Part shown: piece after piece, positions 1 to 11,200 of the stretch | Numbering within the stretch: the stretch's first letter is position 1 | How the letters are laid out: the number at the start of each line of letters is the position of its first letter | NCBI GenBank assembly: GCA_947652605.1 | Contig: OX393578.1 | Location: forward strand, 62,069,415-62,133,414 | DNA length: 64,000 nucleotides | From: Elmis aenea | Taxonomy: Eukaryota; Arthropoda; Insecta; Coleoptera; Elmidae | Reading direction: 5' to 3' | Notes under the pieces: model-generated | Database searches by the model: none | What the model was told of the DNA's origin: nothing | The model's input: only the letters and a program-made list of their open reading frames with translations | Made by a program: the position numbers and the translations under genes

Positions 1-2240
1 TTATCTAAGCCCTTTCGTCCAGTTGATGTTTTATGTATGCATTTCTTGATGCTTCGCTTATTCGTACACAAACCAATAAAATAAATTACCAAACCCATAC
101 CGTGTTACAAGTAACATTCCTCTGGTGTGACACAATTTGTATTTTATCACCGCTGTCTGTCTCTTGCATCACTTTGGAGCTCGTTCTAAAAAAATGTTAA
201 TACGGATTCTTTGATTGAAACTGCAGTTTTCCCTTCCTAGAAGTGTTCTGTGTTACCTTGGTAGAGATTGACGCTGATTGTCTTTTGTTTTGCACTAAAA
301 CTGCATTGTCAGATCCAATTAAATCATTCATAAGCATTTGTTTTGAATAAGTTATTAAAATAATTATCGTTTATGACAGAATTAAGTCAGTCTGTCAGTT
401 TGATTTTAATTAAGCATTTATTGTTGGTTTGGTTGTGTAACTTGGTTATTTTATTATCGTGGCATATTTTATTTCCCTTTGTTTTTAAAGTTTTTGCGAG
501 TGTTTTTCATGAGATGGAAGGATTTGATTACAGATATTAAGTCAATCAAGTTGTTATATTATTTAAGTTTTTTAACAGTAATAAAACAGCCGGTTACATT
601 TTTCAGTTTAAGGTGCGATTAGCGCAAGATGTAGATTACTGATTCGATGTTTTTTCGGCGTATTTAAGCGACGTTTCGTTCCATTTATAAGAGATATCTT
701 CAGGGTACTACACGTTATTGAATAGTTTGACGGTCAAAACCTATTTCACTGTATTTGCGTTGCTTTCGCAGTAGATAAGAGTACATGTAAATAGTTTTTA
801 TGGCATTGGTTAGGATAAATGAGACAACACAAGTGTTTTGGAATTAATACAGAAACAATAGAACATCAAAATTAAAATATATTAGCAATTTTTGATCGCA
901 TATTTTTATTGGTCAAGGTACACTATTATATATACATTTACTGTTATATAAAAACCTGCCTTAAAACCTATCAACTTTAATAAACAAAGTACTAAATATT
1001 TTATTAATGTTCCTTAAAATTACATGCCGATAAAATGTTTAAAACTATCATCGGCTTGTTTTTATGAGAAAATTTACAGCTATTAATATTTTGTAACCAC
1101 TACATTACCAAATATATTAAATCGCCTAAAATAACTAGCGATTTCGTTACTATCAAAGGTCAGCATTTGTTGTTGTTTAGTTAGTTTTCACAATTTTTTT
1201 AAACCATTAAAACGTCGAAATTAGTTGTGTCATCCATGACGAATTCATGACGAAAATTAAATTGAAATTATTTATGCGTTTCTCAAGTTTGCAATGGCCA
1301 AGAGTTGGAAAACTTTTTGCTTTTTTCTACAGGCCAGAATTATTAAGAAATCTTACTTACTAATCTAATCCCAAGTCCATATTAGTAGCTGCTTTTCGTT
1401 CCTTTTTATCCTAATTTCTGCTTTTACTCCTCTGATTATTATTGTTTCGTGAAATTTGCGCGTTTAATTTTTAAAGCATTCAGCAGGGCGCAATTTCTTG
1501 CTTATAATGGGGTTTGCACCGACCCAGTTACCCATGTTTTTGTGCCCGAATAGGAAGGGATCCGATCTACCTACATGTTGCTATTTGCGGGTGCGTAGGT
1601 TACAATAAAACCTGCCGTTCTGCCTACCAGGGCGCCACCTCGCACCTTTTAGGGACATAGTGGAACCGGTATTGGTAAACATCGCGAATACGTCACCATC
1701 GGCAACACTACTTTACTTTTTCTTTAATTAATTATACCGCGTCACCAACTGTAACCCAAGCATACCCCAAATGGTACAATAACAAATTTTAGAAAATTAC
1801 AACAATGGGTATTCATTTTGCTATTATATTCTTGGCAACAAACGGTTAATTATCTCGGTAACGTACTGGAATTAGTGGCAAATTTTATTGTTTGGGATTG
1901 AATCACTGTATTATGTATAAATTAATTGGATTTTAGGTGTTTTGGAGGTTATTGCGTGCGCTGTTGTCGGAGAAAATGAGCACTTGCAGACGTGGTAAAT
2001 TTTGATGGTGCGTTTTTCTGCTCGTCGAAGGTTCCTCCATCACCAAATTTTTTTTGTTAATGTGCTTAAGGTTGCCTTTACGTGCTAGATAATATTTGCA
2101 CACAAACAAAAACTGCATAATGCAGTTACAATGACTTACTTATGTTCCTCCGTTGCCTTGTGCTAAACTTGGTCATTTACTTTTCCCACGATCTATAAAA
2201 CCATCATTGTATGCTAAGTTTTGATCGTTTATGTCTGCAG
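1..2240. other. upstream AT-rich sequence, no gene recognised
   Basis: No convincing coding exon or RNA gene is seen. Around 1480-1700 the sequence is more GC-rich than its surroundings and lacks long open frames. It could be old mobile-element debris or a regulatory segment, but nothing in it is recognisable. If the exon proposed at 2241-2325 is real, at least one further 5' exon must lie here or left of the window. Confidence 0.4.
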
Positions 2241-2325
2241 AAGGTGCATTTAAAAGAAATTTCTACAAGAAAACACCGAACATTAGATACATTGCGAAGA
2301 ACGCTGACTAATTTTATTGATGCAG
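2241..2325 (+). CDS. candidate alternative upstream exon of shot, phase-matched to exon 2
   Basis: An 85-nt segment is bounded by an acceptor (tgtctgcag, AG at 2239-2240) and a donor (gcag|gtaaaa, GT at 2326-2327). One frame is open throughout and reads like protein: it starts KVHLKEIST and ends RRTLTNFIDA. The exon ends with a single G. Joined to exon 2, which begins AC GAA CGA GAC, it gives GAC = Asp, so ...FIDA runs into DERDAIQKK exactly as exon 1 does. Plakin genes are known to use several first exons that splice into a shared CH1 exon, and this segment would fit that role. No in-frame ATG is present, so a further 5' exon would be needed. Alternatives are a chance open stretch (plausible for 28 codons) or an exon of an unrelated upstream gene. 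Confidence 0.42.
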
Positions 2326-4592
2326 GTAAAAAACGTCATTCCATCAGTCGTTTGTCTATATTATCTTAAATCTGCAGCAGTTTATCCAGGTCTTTGTAGA
2401 AATTTGTTAATTATTTTATACTTTAAGTCTAACATACGCCAAATTCAACAAACACAATTACCCTGATTCACCAAATCCAGAGTACTGAAATTGACCCAAC
2501 ATCATTCATATTGTTTGTTCCAAAAATGTTATTATTTGGTTCACAATCTTAGACAAATAATACCTAATTTTTCTTTAGACAAAAGTGGATCGAAATAGTA
2601 CTAATTCCCTGTCATTTTGCTGTTAAAATTGATTCCGTACGTTTTACTGTGTATCGATTTATAAATACGAATTTTTCAGTATGGCATTCTGATTGTTCGA
2701 CATTCATATAGACAGATATGGTGGTTAACGGTAATAAAACAACTGCAGGTACCCTGTTTTTGTCACAACCGGTAATAATATTTACTTTTGTTATCTTCTT
2801 ATTTGGTGTATCAAGATGTTTATGCAAATCGACCTCGTCTTTCAACAGAATTGAAGGTACATTGACACTGCAACTCTGAGCAATTTTAGAATGTACTGAA
2901 AAAGCGTCGCTTCTTAGAAAGATTTACAGAATTGATCTGTTTTTTAGTATTGTTTCGCCTAATCTCTCATATTAGTGTAAAAAGTACCTAATTACTGATA
3001 CATGAACCGTTTATTTTGGAAGTGGTTTAAGTCAATTTTACGAAAAATAATTAAGAAGACCATTAATTTACAAATAATTTTGTGCAAGCTTTCTATTTGT
3101 GGACTATTTACAGTTAATAATTAAAAATATTCCCATGCTTTGACCAATTGAAAATTAGTTGGTGTATAGCATTGGATAACCATAATAATAAAATGGTTTA
3201 AGTTTATTTCCCGTAGTCTAATTAAATGCTGATTACTAAGCTAAGGGGCAAAACAGTGCAATTTTACAGTAATTGAAGTCGCCTGGTATTACATACATCC
3301 ACGAGTTTATAATAAAACATTATGTAATTTGCAATAAGTAAATATATCTTCTTCTCTTCTTAATCGGTTCCTCTTGTACCTTTCGGTGTCGAGGTATGTT
3401 TTTCTATTTCTGTGTTATGTTTCTCCACTCCTGCCTATCGTTAGCTAATTGTGGCACATCTCTCCAGCTGACCCATTTTTTTTTCTAGTCTCTGCCTCAC
3501 TTCTTTTTCCCATTTTATTCTTGGTCTTCCCCTATTTCTTTTTCCATCCATCTTCATTTTCCATCCTATTTTCGAGTATCTACTTTCTGCTTTCAAAATA
3601 AACGTTCCATTAGTTGTCAATTCTTGCAAATCTTTTTAGCTAGTGGCCAATGAAACTGTATCATCAGCGTTTTAAATACTGCTAATCACACCACACCTTT
3701 TGCAAATCCATTTTTACAATGTGTTATATTCCTAATTGCTTTAATATTTATCTCCTATAGTTAATATTCTTCGCAAACACATTAATGTTTTTGTTATCAT
3801 TTGTCATTCATTCCAGTTTTCATCATCGATAATTATCGCTTTTGTCCTGGAGCTTTTTGCGGCAATTATTTATCTCTTTCATAATTCGATGATCGATGAA
3901 GTCACATCCATTAATATTCAAATACAGTCGTGACGATTTTGACGTAGTAAATACCAAGTACCACCTGTTGTTATTTGGTCTAATAAGCGATAATTTACAT
4001 GAACTTGTAATCGTTAGTGCCCACGCGCAATGCCACGTCACAGTACTTTTTAAAATCGCGGAAACGTGGGCGCTAACTTTTATATCCTAATACATATCGA
4101 TGCGAAATTGGTGTAGGTTTGAATGGGCAACTGTTGCGTACTGATTTTAATTTTGGCATGAATTATTTTTTGGTTAATGTGGGAGGGTTAATAAGTGTGT
4201 ACGGCAGATTTAGGCTCGGTGGTTTGGCTGAAGCATAAAAAAATATGCCATGTGTGAAGTAATGCTTGTAGTAATTCGCAGTTCTCGCCTAATTAGGCGT
4301 AGCGGGGATTGAAAAAAAACCTGATCGACTTATTTGTTGGTGCATTTTCACGGAGGCGTGCAGTGATAATTAAAGTGGGATGATATTTGTTCTGCCATAT
4401 GTCTGGTTTTTGTGTCTGCTGATATATATGTTTATTGGCATTTGAAGTTTTTTTGAGTTTTATTATGTCCTTCAGATATTTAAATGTAAGGAGAAAAATT
4501 TAAATTAGTTTATCATTGATTGTACGTAACCGACATTAGGCATAAAGAAATAGAAATCTATTCTAGTGTAGGTAAATTTCTACATATACTAA
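2326..4592. other. AT-rich sequence upstream of shot exon 1; only a LINE remnant recognised
   Basis: Apart from the retrotransposon fragment at 3345-3650, no gene or repeat is recognised. Short open frames on both strands (for example around 3823-4090) overlap each other and resemble no known protein. If the exon at 2241-2325 is used, this stretch is intronic. Confidence 0.4.
3345..3650 (-). mobile_element. LINE 3' remnant (RTE-like ORF2 C-terminus)
   Basis: On the minus strand the translation contains GKRNRGRPRIKWEKEVRQRL followed by a Gln/Trp-rich tail (EKKMGQLERC, then NDRQEWRN across an adjoining stretch). The basic 'K-R-GRPR-W-EV' block before a helical 'R-W' tail is the usual C-terminus of RTE-like non-LTR retrotransposon ORF2 proteins. 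Only this end remains; the reverse transcriptase and endonuclease parts are missing, as in a 5'-truncated insertion. It lies antisense to shot. The family is assigned by eye. Confidence 0.7.
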
Positions 4593-5065
4593 CCTAACTT
4601 AATCTTACCTAACCTAACTCAACCTAATTTTACTTAACTAACCTGACCTAACTTAATCTTACCTAACCTAACTCAACCTAATTTTACTTAACTAACCTGA
4701 CCTAACTTAATCTTACCTAACCTAACTCAACCTAATTTTACTTAACCTAACCTTACCTAATCCTATTTAACCTAACCTAATCTTAACATTGCCCAACCTA
4801 ATGTTACTTAACCCAGCTTAATCTTACCTAACCTAACCTAATCTTACTTAACATTGCCCAACCTCATCTTACTTAAATCAGGTTAATCTTACTTTACCTA
4901 ACCTAATCTTACTTAACATTACCCAAACTAATCTTACTTAACATAGCCCAACCTAATCCTACTTAACCTAACCTAACCCAGCCTAATCTTACGAAACATA
5001 ACCTAATCTTACTTAACATTGCCCAAACTAATCTTACTTAACCTAGCCTAACCTAATGTGACTTA
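4580..5065. repeat. degenerate CCTAA-type (telomere-like) tandem repeat
   Basis: About 480 bp consist almost wholly of variants of CCTAA and CTTAA pentamers with interspersed TTTTACTTAA and ATTGCCCAAC blocks. The arthropod telomeric repeat is TTAGG, read as CCTAA on the opposite strand, so this is an interstitial telomere-like tract that has drifted. The left part is organised in a higher-order 54-bp unit (listed separately); the right part repeats more loosely at roughly 30-55 bp. A simple minisatellite that only resembles telomere sequence is also possible. Confidence 0.85.
4593..4745. repeat. 54-bp higher-order tandem unit, about 2.8 copies
   Basis: Units start at 4593, 4647 and 4701, each opening with CCTAACTTAATC. 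The copies match each other exactly as far as I can read, until the third breaks off near 4745. This near-identity contrasts with the decayed flanking pentamers and indicates a recent local duplication. Confidence 0.85.
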
Positions 5066-6602
5066 TCGTTGAAGTGACTAAACGCACACAAAACTAAAGT
5101 GTTCAATGTCGGACAGCATCTTCATGATTAGGGCAGTTTCTTTAGGAAACGTACCATTTTTTAAAATTACAGCTTCGTCCTTAAAATTTTCGAAGGACTA
5201 TTAAATTCACGTTCATTTGTTTCTGGAACTTGATAATTTACATTATTGTGTTTGTTTTCTCGCCTTTCCTGCAGGTGTTTAAATAATTTTAAAAATGTCT
5301 CTGCTTAAATATTGGAACACGTATTTTCAGCACCTGTAAAAGCGAAAACAAAAGACGAACGAAAGCGAGAGCGTATCGCTGTAGTATTTTCATCTGGCAC
5401 CTGTTTAATTCACCAGGTATGCCTTATTATACATGAAGGTTTCAGTAATTTATTCTTGCCGTACGAATTCAGACATTAGCAGCGGTGTCACCTACGAAGA
5501 ACCTACCTACTTACTTAATTCCATGGGGGCCATATGCGGCAAAACCCAGCCCTCTCCAGAGCCCGTGCATGTTACCGATCACGACGACTGTCAGTTGTTC
5601 GTGGCTTGCTGAATGAGATGTGTGCGCGCGCCTGCTGAAACGGTTCATTGCTGTTCACGTGTTTTGTTTTTTTTTAAAGGTGATACGATCGGAATTTTGT
5701 TGTGATAATTTAATCCCTGTAAAAATGCTACATCCCCGGTATTTCAATTCAGTGGTATTTTGCGAGCGACAATTATTTTTCGTACTCAAAATTTTGGTTA
5801 TAGTGAAGTGAAAATTTAACACTTTAACTAGTTAAACTGATATTTTTGTAAAATTTTGTTTAAAGCATTTGTTTTTAAGGGCTTATTTGTTTTTGCTAGT
5901 CTCGCATCTTCATAATTTATTTTTGACCGGAAGGATTCAATAAGGATATAGATAGCGAATGTTTTTATTTTGATTTTGCGTAAAAATTTTGATTGGTTAT
6001 TAAATACAATTCATTTGTTATTTAAATCGTTCGTCTTTTGTTTGGACTTCGATTGTTTTTGTTTTTTAATGACGTATCGGTGTTATCGAAATTGCACGGA
6101 CCATCTGTTTCTGTTGATAGCGTTCGACTCGTCCTTTTCAAAGTCGTCATAATTATTATGTCTGATTCGAGTTGTCTAGGTTTAAAACTGCACCGATTAA
6201 TTGTCTGGTCTCCGTTTGCATTTCTTTAAAGATATATTTAGCCTAGTGTGCGTAGCCTGGCGTAGGTCAGTGTTACTGATGACCTATTTATTCTCATTTT
6301 CAAAAGAATGTCGCACGATCTGCCAAGTATCAATCGACAATCAGACCGCAATTGGTTTTTTAAACGTCCGGTCTTGTTCAAACTAGTTTTTAAGTGATCT
6401 CGAGTAATTTCAACCAAGGGGCGCCCATATCTAGTAATTGTAAACTTTATTTCGTCCGTAATTTTTACGAGCTTTTAATACCTCGACAATTAATAGATAT
6501 TGTCATAGTACAGGCGATTTTCTTGTGATTAATTGAATTAAAAATCTAATTCTTCTTCGTTTATAGAGACTGTACCGCAGTTCCAAGTGTTAGTGCGGTT
6601 AC

Positions 6603-6608
6603 ATGTGA
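6603..6608 (+). promoter_or_regulatory. start-stop uORF (ATGTGA)
   Basis: ATG is followed at once by TGA, five bases before the ATG of the 22-codon uORF at 6613. Start-stop elements in leaders can hold ribosomes and reduce downstream initiation. It matters only if the shot transcript starts upstream of it, which the sequence does not prove. Confidence 0.25.
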
Positions 6609-6612
6609 TTTT

Positions 6613-6681
6613 ATGAACGACAACGAAACGAAAAAACGAAAACAATACATTCCGAAAAAGCTCAAAAAAGACATCTACTAA
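6613..6681 (+). CDS. candidate uORF encoding a 22-residue, Lys-rich peptide
   Basis: The frame starts MNDNETKKRKQYIPKKLKK and ends DIY before TAA. It is unusually basic, with nine Lys or Arg in 22 residues, and lies 190 bases upstream of the shot start codon in a different reading context. If included in the leader it could affect translation of exon 1 mRNAs. There is no evidence that the peptide itself has a function, and the A-rich composition alone would favour Lys codons. Confidence 0.25.
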   Translation: MNDNETKKRKQYIPKKLKKDIY

Positions 6682-6863
6682 CGAACAGTGCAAATTTGAC
6701 TCTTCTGTGATTATCTGGCGAAGTCACACGAGATTAAAATTCCACTTATATCGTAATAATAAAACGAAAATATACGTAACAGTAAATCAATTCGCGCGCA
6801 CCGTTCCTAACGAAAGTTTTTTTTTTAAAGTTATAAGTGTTCTGTAAATATTAAATTGTGCAA

Positions 6864-6869
6864 ATGTGA
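6864..6869 (+). promoter_or_regulatory. start-stop uORF two bases upstream of the shot ATG
   Basis: The sequence reads caaATGTGAtcATGtct: an ATG immediately followed by TGA, two bases, then the shot start codon at 6872. Its own context (caaATG) has purine A at -3, so it could be recognised. Any leader reaching exon 1 must carry it unless the transcript starts within the last few bases. It could lower initiation at 6872 or allow termination-reinitiation there. Confidence 0.45.
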
Positions 6870-6871
6870 TC

Positions 6872-7016
6872 ATGTCTACGCAGGCGTATTACAAGGATAG
6901 ATTAGGATTTGATCCTAAGGAGGCTCTGTACGATGGTCCTCCACAAGAAAAATACCGCAAAACGGCAGGGAAGAAGGAACCCCATGGGTATGAGGAGAAT
7001 CTAACGAAATTCAAAG
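6872..7016 (+). CDS. shot: shot exon 1: isoform-specific N-terminus
   Basis: Encodes 48 residues plus one base (phase 1), beginning MSTQAYYKDRLGFDPKEALY and ending YEENLTKFK. From memory, Drosophila Shot isoform A begins with a very similar YYKDRLGFDP block and ends this segment with a similar SLSRFK before DERD, so both the family and the splice position are supported. The ATG at 6872 is chosen because it places Ser-Thr-Gln just before YYKDRLGFDP; the GTG two codons upstream is not needed. The donor is AAAG|GTAC at 7016/7017; the frame stays open to 7075 but homology stops at the donor. This head precedes the CH1 domain and probably marks one promoter's isoforms. The long intron following it is typical of a first coding exon. 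Confidence 0.93.
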
Positions 7017-7489
7017 GTACAACTGTTTGGGAATATTTTATTGAGGCTACAGGTACGGTGGTGGGTTCTTTTTAATGTTGGCATGGATTTTCAGTGAGTT
7101 CTTAACACGGTTTGTATTGATTTTGTGGTTAACGCCCTTGTTGTTTCGTAATTAACAGATAACTTTTTAAAAATACTCCAAAAAGTCCCTTCATTTCTTT
7201 TTTTTTTTAAAGAAATACCTAGATAATCTTTGATCGATTTACTAAAAAAATGAAACATTTTATGACATATTCATTATCACAACTTCTTAAAAATTACACT
7301 GTTCTTTTTTGTGTCATGTTGCAATATGAAGTACATTTTTGTTTGATGAGACCCCAATCTTGGCAGTAAAAGAAAAAAAATTGCATCTTTTATACCCATA
7401 CCTACCTACACAGGGTAGGATGGAAATACCGCGCTATAACGGAGTTAATGCAAGTTTTATGAAAAATTTTTTTTTTTTGTAATTTCTTA

Positions 7490-8159
7490 CAAGGGAGGTT
7501 AACGATATGTTGTCGCTAGAATCTGATCAAGATGTGTTTATTGCATTAAGAACATCAAAAAAAAATGTTTTGCAGAGTTATACATGCCGCTGGCTATTTC
7601 CTTCGGGAAAATAGGGGAAAAACTGAAAAGTTGAGTAATAAAGGTAATTTTTGCGATCGCGTTGGCTATGAAACCGTCAGAGATAAAATCGAAATTCTTC
7701 TATCTACCAATTCGCGCATTCTTTGCAAGTAAAGTGGTGAAAAGTTTTTGAAAATATCTTAAACGGTTCCGGAGAAAAATGCAAAAAACGAGGCCTTGTA
7801 AAAACGGTTTTTCCTATTTTAAAGGCCTATGCAAGTCGCATAGATTTAGTTATACAACTTCTCAAATCAGCGCTTTTGCAGGGGTTTCATTTGTAACGTT
7901 TTTCTTCGGAACCGTTTAAGATTTTTTCGAAAACTTTCCACTGTTTTACTTGCAAAGGATGCACGAATTGGTTGATAAAAGAATTTCGATTTTATCTCTG
8001 ACGGTTTCATGACCAACGCGATCGCAAAAATTACCTTTATATTTCAACTCTTGGCCAGTGGCTCGTATAATTCTTCAAAACATTTAGTTTTGATGTTCTT
8101 GATGCAATAAACATAGTCCTGATCAGATTCTAGCGACAACATACCGTGACCCTCCCTGG
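7490..8159. mobile_element. fold-back MITE with long terminal inverted repeats, TTA flanks
   Basis: The two ends are inverted copies: the left arm (about 7490-7780) and the right arm (about 7887-8159) share long stretches such as ATGTTGTCGCTAGAATCTGA near the tips and ATCTTAAACGGTTCCG near the centre. The tips read CAAGGGAGG and, inverted, CCAGGGAGG. TTA stands on both sides (7487-7489, 8160-8162), consistent with a 3-bp target duplication such as PIF/Harbinger elements make. It has no coding capacity, so it would depend on another transposase. The arms differ at scattered positions, so it is not recent. Transcribed within intron 1, it would form a hairpin of nearly 300 bp. The superfamily is tentative. 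Confidence 0.82.
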
Positions 8160-10914
8160 TTAGATACATTTTGGCGTGCTTTAATGTTTTTGGCTTATCA
8201 TATGAAACATTACGATTAATTAATTTTAATTAAATACTACTTAGATTTTATACACTTTATTCGATAAATTTTTTTATTGTTATCTCAAATATAATTTGTT
8301 TAAGGGTTCTTACACAAGCAAATCGCAGAAAATTACAATTTTGTTGTTTTTTTTTAAATTTTTATGAAAACCCTGGGCAAAAATATTACATGGTGCACAT
8401 ACTATTTGGTCGTAATAAGTCACTATATTTGCCTGTTTTATTTGATTACCTGTAACACCATAGCCTTCACACATCGTACAAATTTGGCCATATTTGTAAA
8501 GATGTTATATTTCAAAGCCAAAAACGTTTTATGACCGCCCTTATCTTATTTGAATGAAGATATTAAAGTTTGCTTGGCATACCCGTGTAACCTATAAAAA
8601 TGTTTGGTTTTTCTTTTGCTGCAAGGCGTGTATGTGTGTATATTTATTAAATAATCGATTAGATTAAATTACAAGGCTGCTTTGACATTTTACTCGATTA
8701 GAATTGTGCCCATAATTGTCGAAACGATTTTTCGCGGTCCATTGCTTTCCGTTTACCCGTGTGTTATTGATTGATGCAGTTTTTTCTTGTCTTGGTGTGT
8801 GTTTCTCGTTAAATATACGCTTAATAATGCCAAATTGCTTTCACTATTGATCTGCTGACATTTCTAATGGCGCCCACGCTCGTGCAAAGAATAATGTTTT
8901 TGCATGCTTGACCGTCTGTGATATGTTTACATTTATTGTATGGAAAGAATTTGAAGTATGTTGTAAATTGACTCGTAAAATATTTGTTTGGATATTTTAT
9001 GGCTTGATAAATGTTGTACAACAACGGGCGATTATTGTATAGCTCCGGAATGTCATTGATGGCTCGATTTTTTGGGGGATTGTTTTATTAATATCTTACA
9101 CAAAGATTTTTATATATTTTTTAAATTGTGCACTCGAATTGGCACTCAAAAACTGATCTCACGTTTTCGTTCATGAAACGGTACATGTTCTGCAGTTGTT
9201 TTAAGCGTTACTAAATTTCATGGATTAGGTACATTTGAAAAGCTTGGCGAATGTTGTGGAATTTTACGTGCTTAATTGCGATTTTTTTCGAAATTGTAGT
9301 CGTAAACTGTGCGGATTTTGTCTTACTCCAAACTTTGTACCCTTACCAACGCAATGCCAATTTCTGGTATTGCATTTCAACAAAACAGTCTTCACAAAAA
9401 AGAGTGGTTTTTAATTGAGCTTATTTGTGGCATATTAAATATTTGATTTGGTTGTGAATACCTGTGTATAGTTTACAGAAGAATTGAATATAAAACTAAT
9501 GCTTTCTTGAATAGTTTGCATAACAGTTTATCGGGTTTATTGCAATTTAATTGCCCCGGTGTTGATCTGTTAGTAGAGCCGTTACTGTACTTCAACAACT
9601 TCCAGATAGTAAAAACGTGTCGGTCTTACGTGTGGTTGTATAATAACAGTTTTACTAGATTCGCCATGCATTTTAGGTTTTATTGTACAATTACCTGGTG
9701 TTTCTTATGACTTATATTTTGTGTGGAATAGAGTTTACGCTGAAGCAAATCTAAGTTAATTTAATAAAACTGCCAATTCTTTTTAGATAGCTACATTCAT
9801 TCTAATATATGTCATTAGCATTATTGAAATATATGCATATCTCTTCGGAGATATATAATTTTGTTTAATTATCACTTATTTATTGCAGAAATGCCAGTTT
9901 CAAGATTTATAACCCCTTATTTATAATTATAAAACAATCAGTCAAATAATTGAAGCATTAATCATACAATTTCGTTTATCAATCTTCATGTTTGTACATA
10001 AAACACATTAAAATTATTTTGTATAATAAATCTCTCTATACCAATCAATTTGGCTTCCAACTATTCAACTAAATTTTTCACGATTTCTGTAGGATAAAAG
10101 CAATATAAAATATCCAAAGTTTCTCTTATAGATTTCCTTGTTGAATCGTCCAAGCTTTTTATTTAGCTAACGTTTTGTGTTCATCACAAACATTACACAG
10201 TTATAAACGTTCGTGTTGGTAAAAATCGCATAAATTTAGTTATAACTTGATAAGTCTTAACCTTGAACATCACGAGTCGAATGTATTTATGACAGAGCTA
10301 TAAAATATTCAGGAACAAGAAAAATTTTTGTTATTTACTCACTGCGAAAAGTAAACGTTTTAGATTGTATATCTTGCCTATGTTAATATCATGGATTGAA
10401 AACAAAATTTTGGTGAATATACATAGACTTTTACTAAAAATTTCATTGCGTGTGCTTGCTTTAATTTCATTGTTTGTTTATTGGAGTTTTACAGCACCAT
10501 TTTTAATGTTACAGGTGTATTAATTACCCTTACTTCAACTAATATAAAAGCAATAAATCGAAAAACAAACATAGATTAGATACACATTTAGATAGAATGA
10601 AATGGTGCTTCTAGCTTTAAAGTCTCTTAATGTTAAGTAGAATACAATAAGCACAGTGGGTGATTAAGGTAATTGCGTTTATTGCTGGTAATTTCTTTAC
10701 TTTCAGAGAATATTTAACCCCTGTAGAGAGGGGTTCAGACTTATAATTCGGTGATCATACAGAACTTTTAAAATACCCCCTCCAGATTGTCTGAAATAAA
10801 GGTTATCTTCACAAATATCTTAGCAAAAAATAGAGAAATTCTGTCACATTTAATAAGTGGTTGTAATTAATTTATATACATACATATATTTATAGAAAGC
10901 CTTTTTTTTACAGG

Positions 10915-11200
10915 CCGGTTAGGCCTTCAGCTCAATGGTTTTCTTCCACTCTTTTCTATTTTTGATTTTGGTCTTCCCCTTTTCTTTAAGGTCTGATAGC
11001 ACTAGTTACAGACCGTTTAGGCCCACAGCTCCGTGGGTTTCCCACTATTTGATGGCTCTTGTACATCATATCTCCTCCCCGGTTCAGACGGCTGCTTCTT
11101 ACCTTTTGTAGTGCTATGTTGAATAGTAAAGTTAAAAGGGGTTTCCATTGGCGTAATCCAATTCTCACTATGAAGTCTTCTGATGTTTGGCCTTTCACCC
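10915..11200 (-). mobile_element. LINE remnant: RT palm fragment joined to C-terminal fragment
   Basis: On the minus strand, 11198 to about 11060 reads VRIGLRQWKPLLTLLFNIAL and then KVRSSRLNRGG, matching the reverse transcriptase block normally seen as GxRQGD-LSPLLFN-AL. Near 10925-10975 another minus-strand frame reads NRKEWKKTIE, a typical ORF2 C-terminal tail. The region between them, which should hold the catalytic FADD and thumb, is missing, so the copy is internally deleted as well as truncated. It is antisense to shot. Confidence 0.68.

Larger units (their letters stand above)
5066..6871 (+). promoter_or_regulatory. putative promoter and 5' leader region of shot exon 1
   Basis: This stretch directly precedes the exon 1 start codon and has no long coding frame of its own. 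One TCAGTT initiator-like match sits at 5591-5596 in a locally GC-richer patch (about 5480-5640). Many upstream ATGs lie between there and 6872, so either transcription starts much closer to the ATG or the leader is spliced or heavily translated upstream. No TATA box is convincingly placed. The promoter assignment is inference from position only. Confidence 0.3.

Noticed and set aside
1480..1700. GC-richer patch as a tRNA-derived SINE or RNA gene
   Set aside because: No A and B box pair, no tail and no fold that I could support.
5591..5596. TCAGTT as a definite transcription initiator
   Set aside because: A six-base match is expected often by chance; kept only as a note within the leader region.
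7017..7075. Extension of exon 1 to the next in-frame stop or a later donor (ACAG|GTAC near 7052)
   Set aside because: The donor at 7016 gives the right phase and the family's FK-DERD junction; the later region is not similar to Shot.
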